Below are positions 34,726 to 45,831 of a stretch of 64,000 nt of DNA, piece by piece. The notes beneath the pieces were generated by a model that was given only the letters and a program-made list of their open reading frames with translations, made no database searches and was not told where the DNA came from. The translations under genes were made by a program, and so were the position numbers. Source of the stretch: Flectonema sp. DT1601 (taxonomy: Eukaryota > Euglenozoa > Diplonemea > Diplonemida > Diplonemidae); assembly GCA_964019425.1 (NCBI GenBank), contig OZ025833.1, positions 434,001 to 498,000 on the forward strand, in the 5' to 3' direction. Position 1 is the first letter of the stretch. Each line of letters starts with the position of its first letter.

Positions 34726-35014
34726 ATAAAATTTCCTTCTTAGAAACTGAATGGTGGTATCTTGAGCTCTGTCAAGAGAGGTTTTTTTTTTTCTTTTTTT
34801 TTCCGTTTTCGGAACACTTAATCAGTCGTGCCAGACATTGTATCGATTAATACTTTGCTGAGACCAATCCAACAATACTGCCGTCGTGGTACTACCGTTG
34901 AGGCAAATGTTTTTTTTTTTTTTTTGGGGGGGGGAGATGAGGGATAACACTTTTATTTTTAATTTCATTTCATTTTTTTCTTATTTAGAGTATTTTAAAA
35001 AATTATTTTTTTTT

Positions 35015-35046
<32 letters not shown>

Positions 35047-35745
35047 TTTTTTTCCCCAATGCAGAGCTCTTTTATTGTGTTCGCTGAGCAACCAATTCTC
35101 TAAATGAAAAAAAAAAAAAAAAGGAGGGGACAGGGAACGGGTTGGAACTTAAAACTGGCTAAAACTGAATGACATAAGTTCTGACAAAAAGACATCGACT
35201 TTTATTAATTATTAATGCAAAACGCAGGGATTCAGATTATCGATATTGGGAAGGGACTTTAATCTACTAGCCGGTGGTAGAACTTTGCTCTTGTCAAGCA
35301 GGCTTTACACCATAATTATGCGAACCTCAGTAGGGATGAAAAAGGATTTGGGTGGGAGGAAATAAATAAAAACACTGATCTCTTAGAACATAGAGGTTCT
35401 TGCGGTTTGTTTTGTTTTTTTGTTTTTGTTTTTTTCATTCTTTTTCTCGATTACGGTTAGAACTTTTTTTTTTTTTTTTTTTTTGCTAGCTTTTCTTTTT
35501 AAAAAAAAATTAAAAAATTAAAAAAAATATATGATTTGTTTAAAACTTAAGAAAAGAAAATTAAAACGAAAAAAGAAAAAAAGACTCCATGAAATATCAA
35601 ACAACACGCAGCAAACATTCTACAGTTAGTAACTTCGCTATAAGACGCTGGTCCGTTTTACCTATGGGGAGAAGTGATTTAAGTGAGGGGGTGAGAAATA
35701 ACTGTCTGTACCAAACTCATACTATTCATTTGCGGTGCAAATATT
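34423..35745. other. Intergenic, very rich in homopolymers
   Basis: Long A/T runs include 34694-34721, 35010-35053 (T with one C) and 35466-35484. No gene is supported; the frames are poly-Phe or poly-Lys. Confidence 0.6.
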
Positions 35746-38700
35746 TTAATCTTCCTCAAGTTCTGGAGGGAGGAAGTCCTCACTGGCTTCATTCGGATCA
35801 GAGAATGGTTGGTCATCATCATCTGAACGAATCGCATCATCAAGTAGCGGAGGCTGATCAAGTTCTCGAGGAGGTTCAGGAACACCTGTTGCTTGTAGAG
35901 ATGAGAACGCTCCAAATGGAGGGGGGTCATCATCTTCCACTGGACTAAACGACGGTTGGATTGGAGTACCTGTTGCAGTCTCTAACGACATAAAAGTCTC
36001 TTCTTGTTTTCTTAAACTTTCTGATTGTCTTCTTGTCAATTCCTTCTCTAAGTCATCATTCGATGAAACAGGTGGATCTTCTGCTTTGTTACCACCTCCT
36101 CCTCCTCCTCCAGCTGAAGATGTTGAGGCCTTCTTCTTCTTTGCTGGCATCTCTTCATTCTGACAGTCACTGAATCTCAAGTAGTTAATAGTTATCTGTT
36201 GGGGGAGTAGTCCAGTGTGAATTATTTGATTACATTACCGTTATTGCTGCTCACAATTAAAAGAAAAACTATTCATACCTCATCCTCAGTAACGTCTTCG
36301 AAATCTTGCGCTTCAACTTCTTCAGTCTGAAGACTACTGTCTGTCGCTAATAAATCATAAAGTAGGGACATCACAAGCTCCTGTGTTTGTTGAAAATGAC
36401 GTGTATTCGTTAAAGAAGATCGTAAAGGTGTGCTAATCATAATAAATATATATTTTTTTATTAAATACCTTTCTAAGTTCATTAAGTGAGGATTCTCCCA
36501 TTTCCTTTAATTTTTCTTCGAATTGATCTTCAGATTGAGTTCCATTTTCCCATCTCATTTTAGTAAGGCTCATTACCTGTTTGTTTGTTGTTGTTTATAA
36601 TGATAAATATAATTAAAGTAAATAATTGTCATTCTGACATACCTTCGATAGTTTGGATCGGAATTCAAGGATGGAGCGCATGGTTCCCTCATCCATTTCG
36701 AAGTACTTTGAAGTACCATTCCATGTTACAGACATCACTACGAATACACCAGCATCATCGCACTGATACTTGTATCGAAGTGAATGACAAAACAGAACAC
36801 ACATTATGATATATTTCAGTTCCGAACCAATGCTATCAAGTACGAATCCTGCGACAATAGAAGCAGAACCTGGTCTTAAGAAAACACCACTACAAATAAC
36901 AACATTTCCAATGTACCAGCGGACTACCGAAGCCTGGTGCATATCAGGTACCGCCTTCGTTGCTAAAAACATTGCCGAACCTCCTTCCTTTTGTTTGTAA
37001 ACAACTGAACCTTCTTTTGTTACTCTGATGGCGTTGTCGAGGAATGACAGGGTTGATAATAAAATAATTGTATCTTTGTTTTGTTCTAATAATTTATACA
37101 ATTCCTGTGGTGTTGGTTCCTCTTGCGGCATGTATGTTAAGAAAGCTGCTAGCTCTGCTCTGATATGACGACAGAAGTCGTGGACATTAATCAGACGTTC
37201 TTGTGAGACACAATGCTGATTACACCAGGCTAGTTCATCTTCAGGAGAAGAACAAGATTCCAACATACTTCTCCAATGAAAGTATATTGACATACACGCG
37301 ATTAAGTCACTGCTCGTATCAAGAGCTTGTTTCTTCATATTGTCTTCAGTTCTCTCTAGCGCGTCTCCGATGGCAGACGGATTTGGAGGAAGTCCAGCAG
37401 CCTTTTCTTCTGGAGACTGCTTTGCCGCTACAACAAATAAAGATTGATTTTGAACAATTGCACATGATACGATCATACACTCTAATATGTCTTCACCGAA
37501 TAGAGCTCCGTAAAAACATAACATTCCTGCTTTAAAAGTAACAGGTAGCCTTTGTACTAACTTACCTCTAAAGGTTATGTTGTATGATTTCTGATGTTCT
37601 TCAGAAATGTCACCAAAATTCTTCATAATGTGATCAGACCAACCAAGAGATTCACCAACATCTTCTTGTTCTCCAGTTAGTGTTTGGAGACCACATTCAA
37701 CTGCGCAACCAGTTTCAAGTAGCGACCTGATAGCAGAGCCGACAGCTTTACTAACAGGTTCTCTTCTACATAAATTATACATACACATAGGAGATCTGCA
37801 TATTTGAAGAAGGTGTAGAGTCAGATCATCAAGTCTACTATGACAGATAGGAGGAACTGGATACTTCGGTAATGAATTAATATGTGTCTCTGATAACATA
37901 GAGAAGTAAAATCCAGGTTGTGTTCTACCAACACGTCCCCTACGTTGCTGATGAGATCCGTGTGAAATCCATTGTAATACCAATGGTGGATACAACACTG
38001 AAGGTTGTACTTCAACATTAATGTGAGGACGCTTAACCAAACACAAATCAATAACAAAAACAGCATCAGGTAAAGTAATACTGACCTCAGCAATGTCAGT
38101 TGCTAAGTATACTTTTTGTTTATTATCTGGAGGAACACAATTAATAGCATCTTGAATAGTACTCAACTCAACCATACTATGCCATGGGACTGGATGTAAT
38201 CTATGACCCATCTTTTGGGAACACCAAATATTAAACCTATCGACGTACATCCTTCCAGGTAGGAAGACTAACAAGGCTTGGCTTGGCTTACTGATAGTTG
38301 TTATCTTCTTTATAACTTCCTGAGCAACTAGTATTGCATTATCCACAACAAGGGAAGCGACCGCTCCAGGTGTGAAAGTCTTTGCTGGCATGACAGCCAA
38401 CTGACACATAACACTACAGTCTTCTAAGAAGTAATTATGGATTGGATAATCTGTTTGTGATTCTGTGTACACACCCACACTGAGTCCTTCAAAGTAAGAA
38501 ACCCAATCTTCGGTATTGAGTGTAGCGGACATCAAAATAAGTTTGAAATTAGCTCCGTTTCTCAAACACATTCTGAGGAGTGCGACGGTTACTTCGATAT
38601 CGGGTTGCCTTTCATGAAACTCATCGATGATAACGTGAGTGAATGGTGGCTTTAGAGGTGAACTGAGAAGACGGAGTAGCAGAGTGTAGGAAGTCATGTA

Positions 38701-39320
38701 CCACAATCGAGTAGACTCGTCTCCTTTACGCTCACCACGAATCCAATATCCAACAGATTCACCAACATTCTCATCAAGTAAGTCAGATACTCGTTTAGCT
38801 AAATTGAGAGTCGCTGTTCTTCTCGGTTGTGTTGTTCCAATTAAAACGTCTTCACCAGTTTCTAACAAACCTTTTGGAACCATCGATGATTTACCTGAAC
38901 CTGTTTCAGTTACAACAAACGTAACCTGATTCTCTGAAATCAGATCCAATACTTTTGGAATATCTAACCTGTCTGTGGCTGGTGGTGGTCGCTCATCTGA
39001 TAACTGAGAGATTTGAGTCATGAGTCGATCACTAACGTCACCTGATTGTTCCATTCTAGCCGCGTGTTCCTTTTTGAATTCCTCAAGCCATTCAGTTCGA
39101 TTCTTCTTAGTTAAGAACGTGTACGGATTCGAAGGTGAGTCCGCCATCATCTCCTGCCATCTGGCAAATTGTTCCGCTTCTCTTTGTCTACGAAGTTGAG
39201 CTGCATTTTGGCGATTCTTAGTCCTTCGGGACTTTGAATTGGTTTGATTTCTGTTGTGATTACCTCTGTTGTTAACATCTCTTTGATTGTTGTTAATTCC
39301 TCCCTTTCTTTGATTTCCTA

Positions 39321-39354
<34 letters not shown>

Positions 39355-39496
39355 GTTGTTGTTGTTGTTGCTGTTGTTGTTGCTATCGTTGTTATGATGA
39401 AGTTGGGATTGCTGAACTTGTTTCATTTGATTCTCTCTCTGATGTTGTAACAACATTTGAATGTGAGGTGACGTTCCACTGTTCACACCAGTCTGC

Positions 39497-39530
<34 letters not shown>

Positions 39531-40057
39531 GATTCTGCTGTTGGATAATAATCTGTTGAGGTCCTCCAGTTGTATGGATTCTAGTTTCATTTCCTTGAGC
39601 AAGTCTTAACAAGATTGGCTTACCACCAGCTTGCTGTGGAACTGCTAAAACCTGACCTCCTTGTTGCGACATCTTAACATTCGTAGCGAGTAGTGGTTGG
39701 CCGTTTAGTAAAACTCCAGTAGACGCTTTTGGTTGAGTAGCCACCTGAATAACCTGATGATGTGGAACATGATGTTGATGAACAACTGGTTGACGTTTAT
39801 CCATATGAGATTGTTGACTCTGAATAGGAATTACTGCTTGCATTGTCTGCACTGGTTTGTTATGGTGGTGTTGATGATGGTGGTGGTGATGGTGGTGGTG
39901 ATGAACAACTTGATGTTGTTGTCTTTGCTGCGCCTGGTTCCACAACCCCTGCTGCTGTGACATCATCCACACCTGCTGTTGCTGTTGTTGTTGTGGATGT
40001 TGTTGCTGGTGTTGTTGCTGCTGTTGTTGCTGCTGTTGTTGTTGTTGCTGCTGCTGC

Positions 40058-40089
<32 letters not shown>

Positions 40090-41070
40090 AAGTTGATGAT
40101 GCTGCTGCTGCTGTTGTTGTTGCTGTTGTTGTTGATGCTGTGGGATAACATTTCTCGGTTGACTCATTTGAACATTTTGCTGATTGAAACCTCCAACTTG
40201 TCCATTCATCGGCTGTCGTGGCTGTCTTGGTTGAGACTCCTCCTCATCAGTGAGATTATTTGTCATAAGTTGTTGAAGCAGGTCTCTCACGTCATCATTA
40301 TCATCAGTCGCTTTATTTATTGAACTTACGGAAGGTGACTTTTGATGATGTGCTGGAGGCGATGGAGGCTCCTGACCTGGAGCATCTACTAATGGGGGTG
40401 GGCTGCTAGCGGAGTCAGGAGCTGCGAAAGTCAACTTTTGCTGTTCCCACATCTGTTGCTGTTTTTGTTTTTCGACAAACGATTGCTGCAGCCAGAGATC
40501 TTGTTGGCGGCGTAATTCTTCGTCGTGATCGAGAGCGGGTTGGCGAGGCTGTGACTGCTGCAGCGGCGGCTGCTGCTGCTGCACATGTGAGAGAAGCTGC
40601 TGTTGTGGCTGTGCGTGAGAGAGAAGTTGCTGCTGGACAAGCTGCTGTGAAGGCGGAGCATTAAACTGCTGTACCCGAGCCTGTTGGGGTGGCTGTTGTT
40701 GTTGCTGTGGTTGTGGTTGCTGAGGGTGAGGTACTCCCAATCTTTCAGGAACTTTGTGTGCCAACCACTGAATTACATTTACACCATTTGGCATCTCTTG
40801 CATTCTCGGTTCGTACTCAGGTTCTTTTTTTAAAACTGTTATCGGCTGTGTTACCTCCTGTCTTGGTGGTTGTTCAGCCTCATCATCGATAACCGTGATG
40901 GTTTCTACTTTTGGTGCTGTTTGACCTCTGCGTCTGTCTCTTTGTACACCCGCAGAATAGCTGTAGTCTACTCCTGCACCTCCTCCTCCCCCTCCCCCTC
41001 GGTATCCTCTCGTCATACCGTCATGAGAACCCTTTCCCTGGTTTCGGTTTCGCTTCCCACCATTTTGCAT
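35746..41070 (-). CDS. DEAH/RHA-type RNA helicase with Gln-rich N-terminus (4 exons)
   Basis: Exons 41070-36643, 36576-36469, 36380-36279 and 36195-35746 (introns 66, 88 and 83 bp) give 1695 residues. The N-terminal 690 residues are low complexity: Gly-rich start, poly-Gln (about 300-370), poly-His (about 390-400) and poly-Asn (about 575). The helicase core follows: motif I TETGSGKSS (about 722), motif II DEFH (about 817, where the family has DEAH), motif III SATL, and motif VI QQRRGRVGR (about 1040), then the helical C-terminal domains. The three small 3' exons add an acidic, Ser/Pro-rich tail. Such enzymes unwind or remodel RNA in splicing, translation or decay; the subfamily (DHX29/36/57-like) is not resolved. 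The frame also opens at upstream GTG, but ATG at 41070 is the first ATG in frame. Confidence 0.85.
39310..40140 (-). repeat. Trinucleotide tracts coding poly-Asn, poly-Gln and poly-His
   Basis: Inside helicase exon 1: AAT/AAC repeats (39318-39380), CAA/CAG (39491-39535 and 39970-40135) and CAT/CAC (39860-39900). Codons are mixed within tracts, which suggests some selection on the protein and not only slippage. Confidence 0.85.
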
Positions 41071-41362
41071 CAACACGCCGTTTTAAATATTTTCTAAGGG
41101 GGGTGAAGAATAAGTTTTTTAACAAAAAAAAAATTGAAGGCTCGGTTCAGGAAGGCAATAATACACTCTCACGGAACATCAAAAAAAAGAAGTTCAATAA
41201 ATCATAAAAACACTTTAATTGATATGACTCGGTCGGCCACGGAACTTTTTTTTTTTTTTTTTTTCCCCTCCCTTTTGCACAAAAGCAACAACAACAACGA
41301 TAGTAAACTGATATTTGACGAGTTGTTAGGATGGTGTTTCATGGTATGTCTTAAGACCACTA

Positions 41363-43423
41363 CTAATTACCAGGGAATGATTTATTAGTTTCTTCAAGCC
41401 ATCTATTAATGTTAAGACGTTCATGAGCTCTCTCTGGACGATACATTGGTAGTGGAGAGGAAGCGTTAGACTTCGACATCCATTTTGAATCAACAGTCTG
41501 CTGAGGAATATAACGTACCCTATCAATGTCAGTGAGGTCCCTAACTGTTGTCGCTGCTTCTGGTGAATGAGGTCCAATAGATGTCCAAGCGCCGCTACGA
41601 CCAGCATTGCTGTATGGAATAAACCATTTACCGATATGTTCACTTGGCTCTCTATCAGGCTCAGCAAGTGTGTGGGTCACTCTGTCGTTAACAGGATTAG
41701 GCATCGTTGGTAGTAATTTATTTCTCAAGTCGTGTTGTCTTCTCATTTTCCATTCCACTAATTCTTCCTTTGTTCTAACTTGAACCTTTATCCTTGAGTA
41801 GTCATCTTCGATATAATGTTTGTTTTGTTCATTCATTGTTACGTTATACCTGTGACACCAAATTACTGCTCTCTCACAAAGTTTTTTTTGTAAGTTAACA
41901 TCATCTTCTCCAATAGCACGATACGTTTTAAGTAGAATGCCAATTTGAGTATTTTCCCAATGAAATTTTCTTAAAATATTTCTTACAAAGTATGTTTGAG
42001 TTTCCATTGTTCCATTATAGCAGGTAGCCAATGCTTTCATAATTTCCGTGTGAGTCTCAAGGTCGAGGGTGATTCGTAGTTTTCCCATTTCCCTAATAAC
42101 ACTCTTTAAGAAATCGCCTTCAGCTGAAGTCCCATTCTGTGAACAACTCATATAAATAGCTTGATACATTGCAGGAGTAGGGCACAGTTCGAATTCTTCA
42201 CACTGCTGATGTAGCATGCTATGAACTTGTTGTGGAGTAGCCGATGTTGAGGACATCGTTAGTAGCGCTGCGGCTATCAAGTCAGTACAATCAATCAAAC
42301 TGCTTCCCTCGCTGTTGTTGTTTTTAACTAATTTTAATTCCTCGGAAATGAAATTAAAAATTTCATCAGCAGTCTTAAAGTAATTTTCTTCCATCAAAGA
42401 TAAGATAAGCTTCTCTTTTGCGAGCAACAAGTACCGCGCGTTAGAAAAAAAGCGAGGAGATTCATGACCCGAGAACGTTGATTTTGGTGTCGCAGGTCCT
42501 ACCTGATGAGGCAACAATAACCACTCGTGATTAGGAACCCAATCAACACCTCGTGTTTGCCTTTGAAGAGAAAAAAGATAGATATCTGGAATCTTGTATC
42601 TGACTGGTTTATGATGAGCATCACCGCCGTTATGACGTGGAAGCTGTGGATCGGACAGTGGCTCAGCTACGGGTGTTGGAGTTGTTAGTAATTTTTCTTT
42701 TAAATATCCAAACATATCTAAAGCAACTTCTGTTTCTCCACAAGCAGCTAAACTTGAAATGACAACCGAATACAACTCCCTAGTTCTGTTATAACGATGG
42801 TAATCAGGAATATCATGTTTTGGATCAAAGTCCCATTGTTTCTTCCACCAAGGAAGACTGTAATGATCATCTCTGGTAAGCATGTGTCTGGGTCTTGATA
42901 TCGGTTTTGGATCAACTTCTCCTTCTACAAGAAATTGAAACTCATTACAGTATCTGTTCCAAGTTTTTAACAAATCATCTTTCAATTTAAAATGACCACA
43001 AACTTCAATATAACATCGAAGAGTTGTGTCATCAGGAACAGTGTTTTGACGTTCTAACAAAGCCCAACAATCACGTGCAGTCTGGGGTTCATTCCATAAG
43101 ATCGAACCATTTAAAACAGCTCGATAATGTTTACCTTCAGGGAAACATTCATCATAAAGCATTCTTTGAATGATGTCCAATCCCCAAAGAGGTCTTCCTG
43201 CTTCAATTTCTAAGTCGATATTCGCCAGGTATTCCTTCCTCTGCTTCGCAGCCTCATAAGCTGACGGCATAGTTCCCACCTTTCCTTTTATGTGTTCATA
43301 ATTTGACATATTGTTTTGGTTCCATTTAAACCCTCCTGGTCCACTCTTCCTCATCATAGCATTAGTTGGAGGAAGCATTTGTGGAGGTTTTGCCAACCGA
43401 TATGTCCACGTAGACTTCGACAT
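41363..43423 (-). CDS. Pentatricopeptide-repeat (PPR) type protein
   Basis: An intronless frame of 686 residues. After a polar N-terminus it shows helical pairs with PPR character, for example HYRAVLNGSILWNEPQTA, TTLRCYIEVCGHFKLKDD, LYSVVISSLAACGETEVALDM, YQAIYMSCSQNG and TEIMKALATCYNG, about six to eight repeats between 95 and 530. The last 150 residues are Trp/Arg-rich with no known domain. PPR proteins bind organellar RNA or sit in mitochondrial ribosomes. The start has little organelle-signal character beyond MSKSTWTYRLAKPP, so the location is inferred. Confidence 0.7.
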   Translation of the reverse strand: MSKSTWTYRLAKPPQMLPPTNAMMRKSGPGGFKWNQNNMSNYEHIKGKVGTMPSAYEAAKQRKEYLANIDLEIEAGRPLWGLDIIQRMLYDECFPEGKHYRAVLNGSILWNEPQTARDCWALLERQNTVPDDTTLRCYIEVCGHFKLKDDLLKTWNRYCNEFQFLVEGEVDPKPISRPRHMLTRDDHYSLPWWKKQWDFDPKHDIPDYHRYNRTRELYSVVISSLAACGETEVALDMFGYLKEKLLTTPTPVAEPLSDPQLPRHNGGDAHHKPVRYKIPDIYLFSLQRQTRGVDWVPNHEWLLLPHQVGPATPKSTFSGHESPRFFSNARYLLLAKEKLILSLMEENYFKTADEIFNFISEELKLVKNNNSEGSSLIDCTDLIAAALLTMSSTSATPQQVHSMLHQQCEEFELCPTPAMYQAIYMSCSQNGTSAEGDFLKSVIREMGKLRITLDLETHTEIMKALATCYNGTMETQTYFVRNILRKFHWENTQIGILLKTYRAIGEDDVNLQKKLCERAVIWCHRYNVTMNEQNKHYIEDDYSRIKVQVRTKEELVEWKMRRQHDLRNKLLPTMPNPVNDRVTHTLAEPDREPSEHIGKWFIPYSNAGRSGAWTSIGPHSPEAATTVRDLTDIDRVRYIPQQTVDSKWMSKSNASSPLPMYRPERAHERLNINRWLEETNKSFPGN

Positions 43424-43607
43424 CTTGTTAAGTAATTAATTCTCTCACTGGACTACCCCCACCTGATTGGTAAATGATGATATAATTACTTAAGCTTCCT
43501 ACACACATTCATAAAGAAGTTGTTCTTCACAATGTTTGGGGGACTACCTGTTGTAACAATTACTAAACGTAAGAAAACACGCAGCACAAATATAACATTT
43601 TGTCAAC

Positions 43608-43622
43608 GGCGGACGTACCACC
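43608..43622 (-). other. Stem-loop 3' of histone H3 copy 1
   Basis: In gene direction GGTGG-TACGT-CCGCC (one G-T pair), about 88 bp past the stop. It matches in position and type the stems after copies 2 and 3. Confidence 0.35.
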
Positions 43623-43709
43623 AGCCCATGCAGAGCATGTGCCATCCAAACAAAAATCAGCTAATCGCGGGAAGCGAGTGAAATGGAGGGGAAGTAATAT
43701 TTAACATCA

Positions 43710-44162
43710 TTACTGCTTAGCAGCACCAAGGATCTCACCACGAATACGTCTGGTGTAGTTAAGGTCCTTCCAAGTGAGGGTCTTCTTTCCACGGTGAAGC
43801 TGAAGGATGACAGCTCCCTCGAAGAGTCCAACCATGTAGCTCTCGGTGGCTTCCTGCATCGCCTCAAGAGCGGTTGGCTTAAACCAAAGATCAGTCTTCT
43901 GTTTCTGAAGTGAGTCACGAACAAGTCTCTGGAAAGGAGCCTTCTGAAGCAATAATCTGGAACTCTTTTGGATATCCTTAATCTCACGAAGAGCAACTGT
44001 TCCTGGTCTCCACTTGAATGACTTCTTAACGGCCTTCTTTGGCTTCTTTGCCTTCTTAGACTTCTTCGACTTGCTCTTACCAGTGACAGCTCCCTTGGAA
44101 CGAGTTCCTTTGGTGCCAGTTCCCTTTAGGGAGGCGAGTGACGCGACTTCTGGGCGGACCAT
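43710..44162 (-). CDS. Divergent histone H3, copy 1
   Basis: An intronless 150-residue protein. The histone fold (residue 51 on) is clear: WRPGTVALREI, LLLQKAPFQRLVR, QEATESYMVGLFE, and the closing RRIRGE. The tail is not canonical: it lacks ARTKQTARKS and has instead SK/KK-rich repeats (KSKSKKSKKAKKPKK), and a short extra C-terminus (ILGAAKQ) follows RGE. The core shares several phrases with trypanosomatid H3. Loop 1 is not lengthened as it often is in centromeric H3. It may be the main H3 of this lineage or a variant; three identical copies argue for bulk need. No other histone gene is nearby. Confidence 0.9.
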   Translation of the reverse strand: MVRPEVASLASLKGTGTKGTRSKGAVTGKSKSKKSKKAKKPKKAVKKSFKWRPGTVALREIKDIQKSSRLLLQKAPFQRLVRDSLQKQKTDLWFKPTALEAMQEATESYMVGLFEGAVILQLHRGKKTLTWKDLNYTRRIRGEILGAAKQ

Positions 44163-44348
44163 TTTTGTAGTTGTTGGAGTAACTTTGGTGGAGATTATGA
44201 AATTGAATTACAATAAAGACCCGCGTGTTTATTTAAGTTAAGTTCACATCACATGATCGCAGACAACATCTTTTTATCATACCTGAAATTAATAATTGAA
44301 GTAGTAAAGAGGATTCATAAAATAGTTTTAACAGCCGATCGCTATTTT

Positions 44349-44366
44349 TGGTGGCAAGTACCACCA
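44349..44366 (-). other. Stem-loop 3' of histone H3 copy 2
   Basis: TGGTGG-TACTTG-CCACCA in gene direction, about 50 bp past the stop, inside a stretch also shared with the copy 3 3' flank (CGATCGCT... upstream on the plus strand). Confidence 0.4.
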
Positions 44367-44417
44367 GGTAGACAAGATTTGACTACCAACGAGAGGAAGA
44401 ATACAACAACCACCTAC

Positions 44418-44870
44418 TTACTGCTTAGCAGCACCAAGGATCTCACCACGAATACGTCTGGTGTAGTTAAGGTCCTTCCAAGTGAGGGTCTTCTTTCCAC
44501 GGTGAAGCTGAAGGATGACAGCTCCCTCGAAGAGTCCAACCATGTAGCTCTCAGTGGCTTCCTGCATCGCCTCAAGAGCGGTTGGCTTAAACCAAAGATC
44601 AGTCTTCTGCTTCTGAAGTGAGTCACGAACAAGTCTCTGGAAAGGAGCCTTCTGAAGCAATAATCTGGAACTCTTTTGGATATCCTTAATCTCACGAAGA
44701 GCAACTGTTCCTGGTCTCCACTTGAATGATTTCTTAACGGCCTTCTTTGGCTTCTTTGCCTTCTTAGACTTCTTCGACTTGCTCTTACCAGTGACAGCTC
44801 CCTTGGAACGAGTTCCTTTGGTGCCAGTTCCCTTAAGGGAGGCGAGTGAAGCGACTTCTGGACGAACCAT
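44418..44870 (-). CDS. Divergent histone H3, copy 2
   Basis: Encodes exactly the same 150 residues as copies 1 and 3; only a few silent changes are seen. Intergenic spacers are about 255-290 bp. The leader before the start is short and A-rich (CTTAACAACA). The features and oddities are those given for copy 1. Confidence 0.9.
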   Translation of the reverse strand: MVRPEVASLASLKGTGTKGTRSKGAVTGKSKSKKSKKAKKPKKAVKKSFKWRPGTVALREIKDIQKSSRLLLQKAPFQRLVRDSLQKQKTDLWFKPTALEAMQEATESYMVGLFEGAVILQLHRGKKTLTWKDLNYTRRIRGEILGAAKQ

Positions 44871-45073
44871 TGTTGTTAAGAGTTATCTGTGTATGGGAAA
44901 TAATATTATTCAAACGTGTAGTAAGTTACAAATGTTGTTTGACGTTCAGAGGTTGCTCATCGCTCGAACCATCTCCGGCAGGTGAAACCCATTCATGCTG
45001 TTGTATTATTTTGAACAATTTGATTAAAATGAAGGAACTGATCACTAAATCAACAGCAACGATCGCTGTATTT

Positions 45074-45090
45074 TGGTGGCGATACCACCA
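45074..45090 (-). other. Stem-loop 3' of histone H3 copy 3
   Basis: TGGTGG-TATCG-CCACCA in gene direction, about 70 bp past the stop codon. Confidence 0.4.
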
Positions 45091-45159
45091 GGCAATTATC
45101 TCAAGGATTACTGCCCACAATGAGAGGGAGAATATTAATAGCTAGTACTGTCTACTTAC

Positions 45160-45612
45160 TTACTGCTTAGCAGCACCAAGGATCTCACCACGAATACGTC
45201 TGGTGTAGTTAAGATCCTTCCAAGTGAGGGTCTTCTTTCCACGGTGAAGCTGAAGGATGACAGCTCCCTCGAAGAGTCCAACCATGTAGCTCTCAGTGGC
45301 TTCCTGCATCGCCTCAAGAGCGGTTGGCTTAAACCAAAGATCAGTCTTCTGCTTCTGAAGTGAGTCACGAACAAGTCTCTGGAAAGGAGCCTTCTGAAGC
45401 AATAATCTGGAACTCTTTTGGATATCCTTAATCTCACGAAGAGCAACTGTTCCTGGTCTCCACTTGAATGACTTCTTAACGGCCTTCTTTGGCTTCTTTG
45501 CCTTCTTAGACTTCTTCGATTTGCTCTTACCAGTGACAGCTCCCTTGGAACGAGTTCCTTTGGTGCCAGTTCCCTTTAGGGAGGCGAGTGACGCGACTTC
45601 TGGGCGGACCAT
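45160..45612 (-). CDS. Divergent histone H3, copy 3
   Basis: The third identical 150-residue copy. It is closest to copy 1 in silent positions near the 5' end (for example the GACGCGACTTCTGGGCGG stretch), whereas copy 2 differs there, which suggests patchy gene conversion. It is transcribed in the same direction as its neighbours. Confidence 0.9.
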   Translation of the reverse strand: MVRPEVASLASLKGTGTKGTRSKGAVTGKSKSKKSKKAKKPKKAVKKSFKWRPGTVALREIKDIQKSSRLLLQKAPFQRLVRDSLQKQKTDLWFKPTALEAMQEATESYMVGLFEGAVILQLHRGKKTLTWKDLNYTRRIRGEILGAAKQ

Positions 45613-45831
45613 TTTTGTGTTGAGGGCGAAAACTGTTTCTTAGCAAATAATTTCAAGCCAGTCCCCCAGACATGAGTGGTACTAATCAGAACGGATTCCA
45701 TGACTACGGGTCTGCGGGTCTGATCTGTTTAAACAAATTAAAATATATATTAATTAGAAGGCAATCGTTAACCAATCGGAATAAATGTTAAAATACATTC
45801 ACCCTCCCCGCTAAAGAGCGGATTTGAGGTG

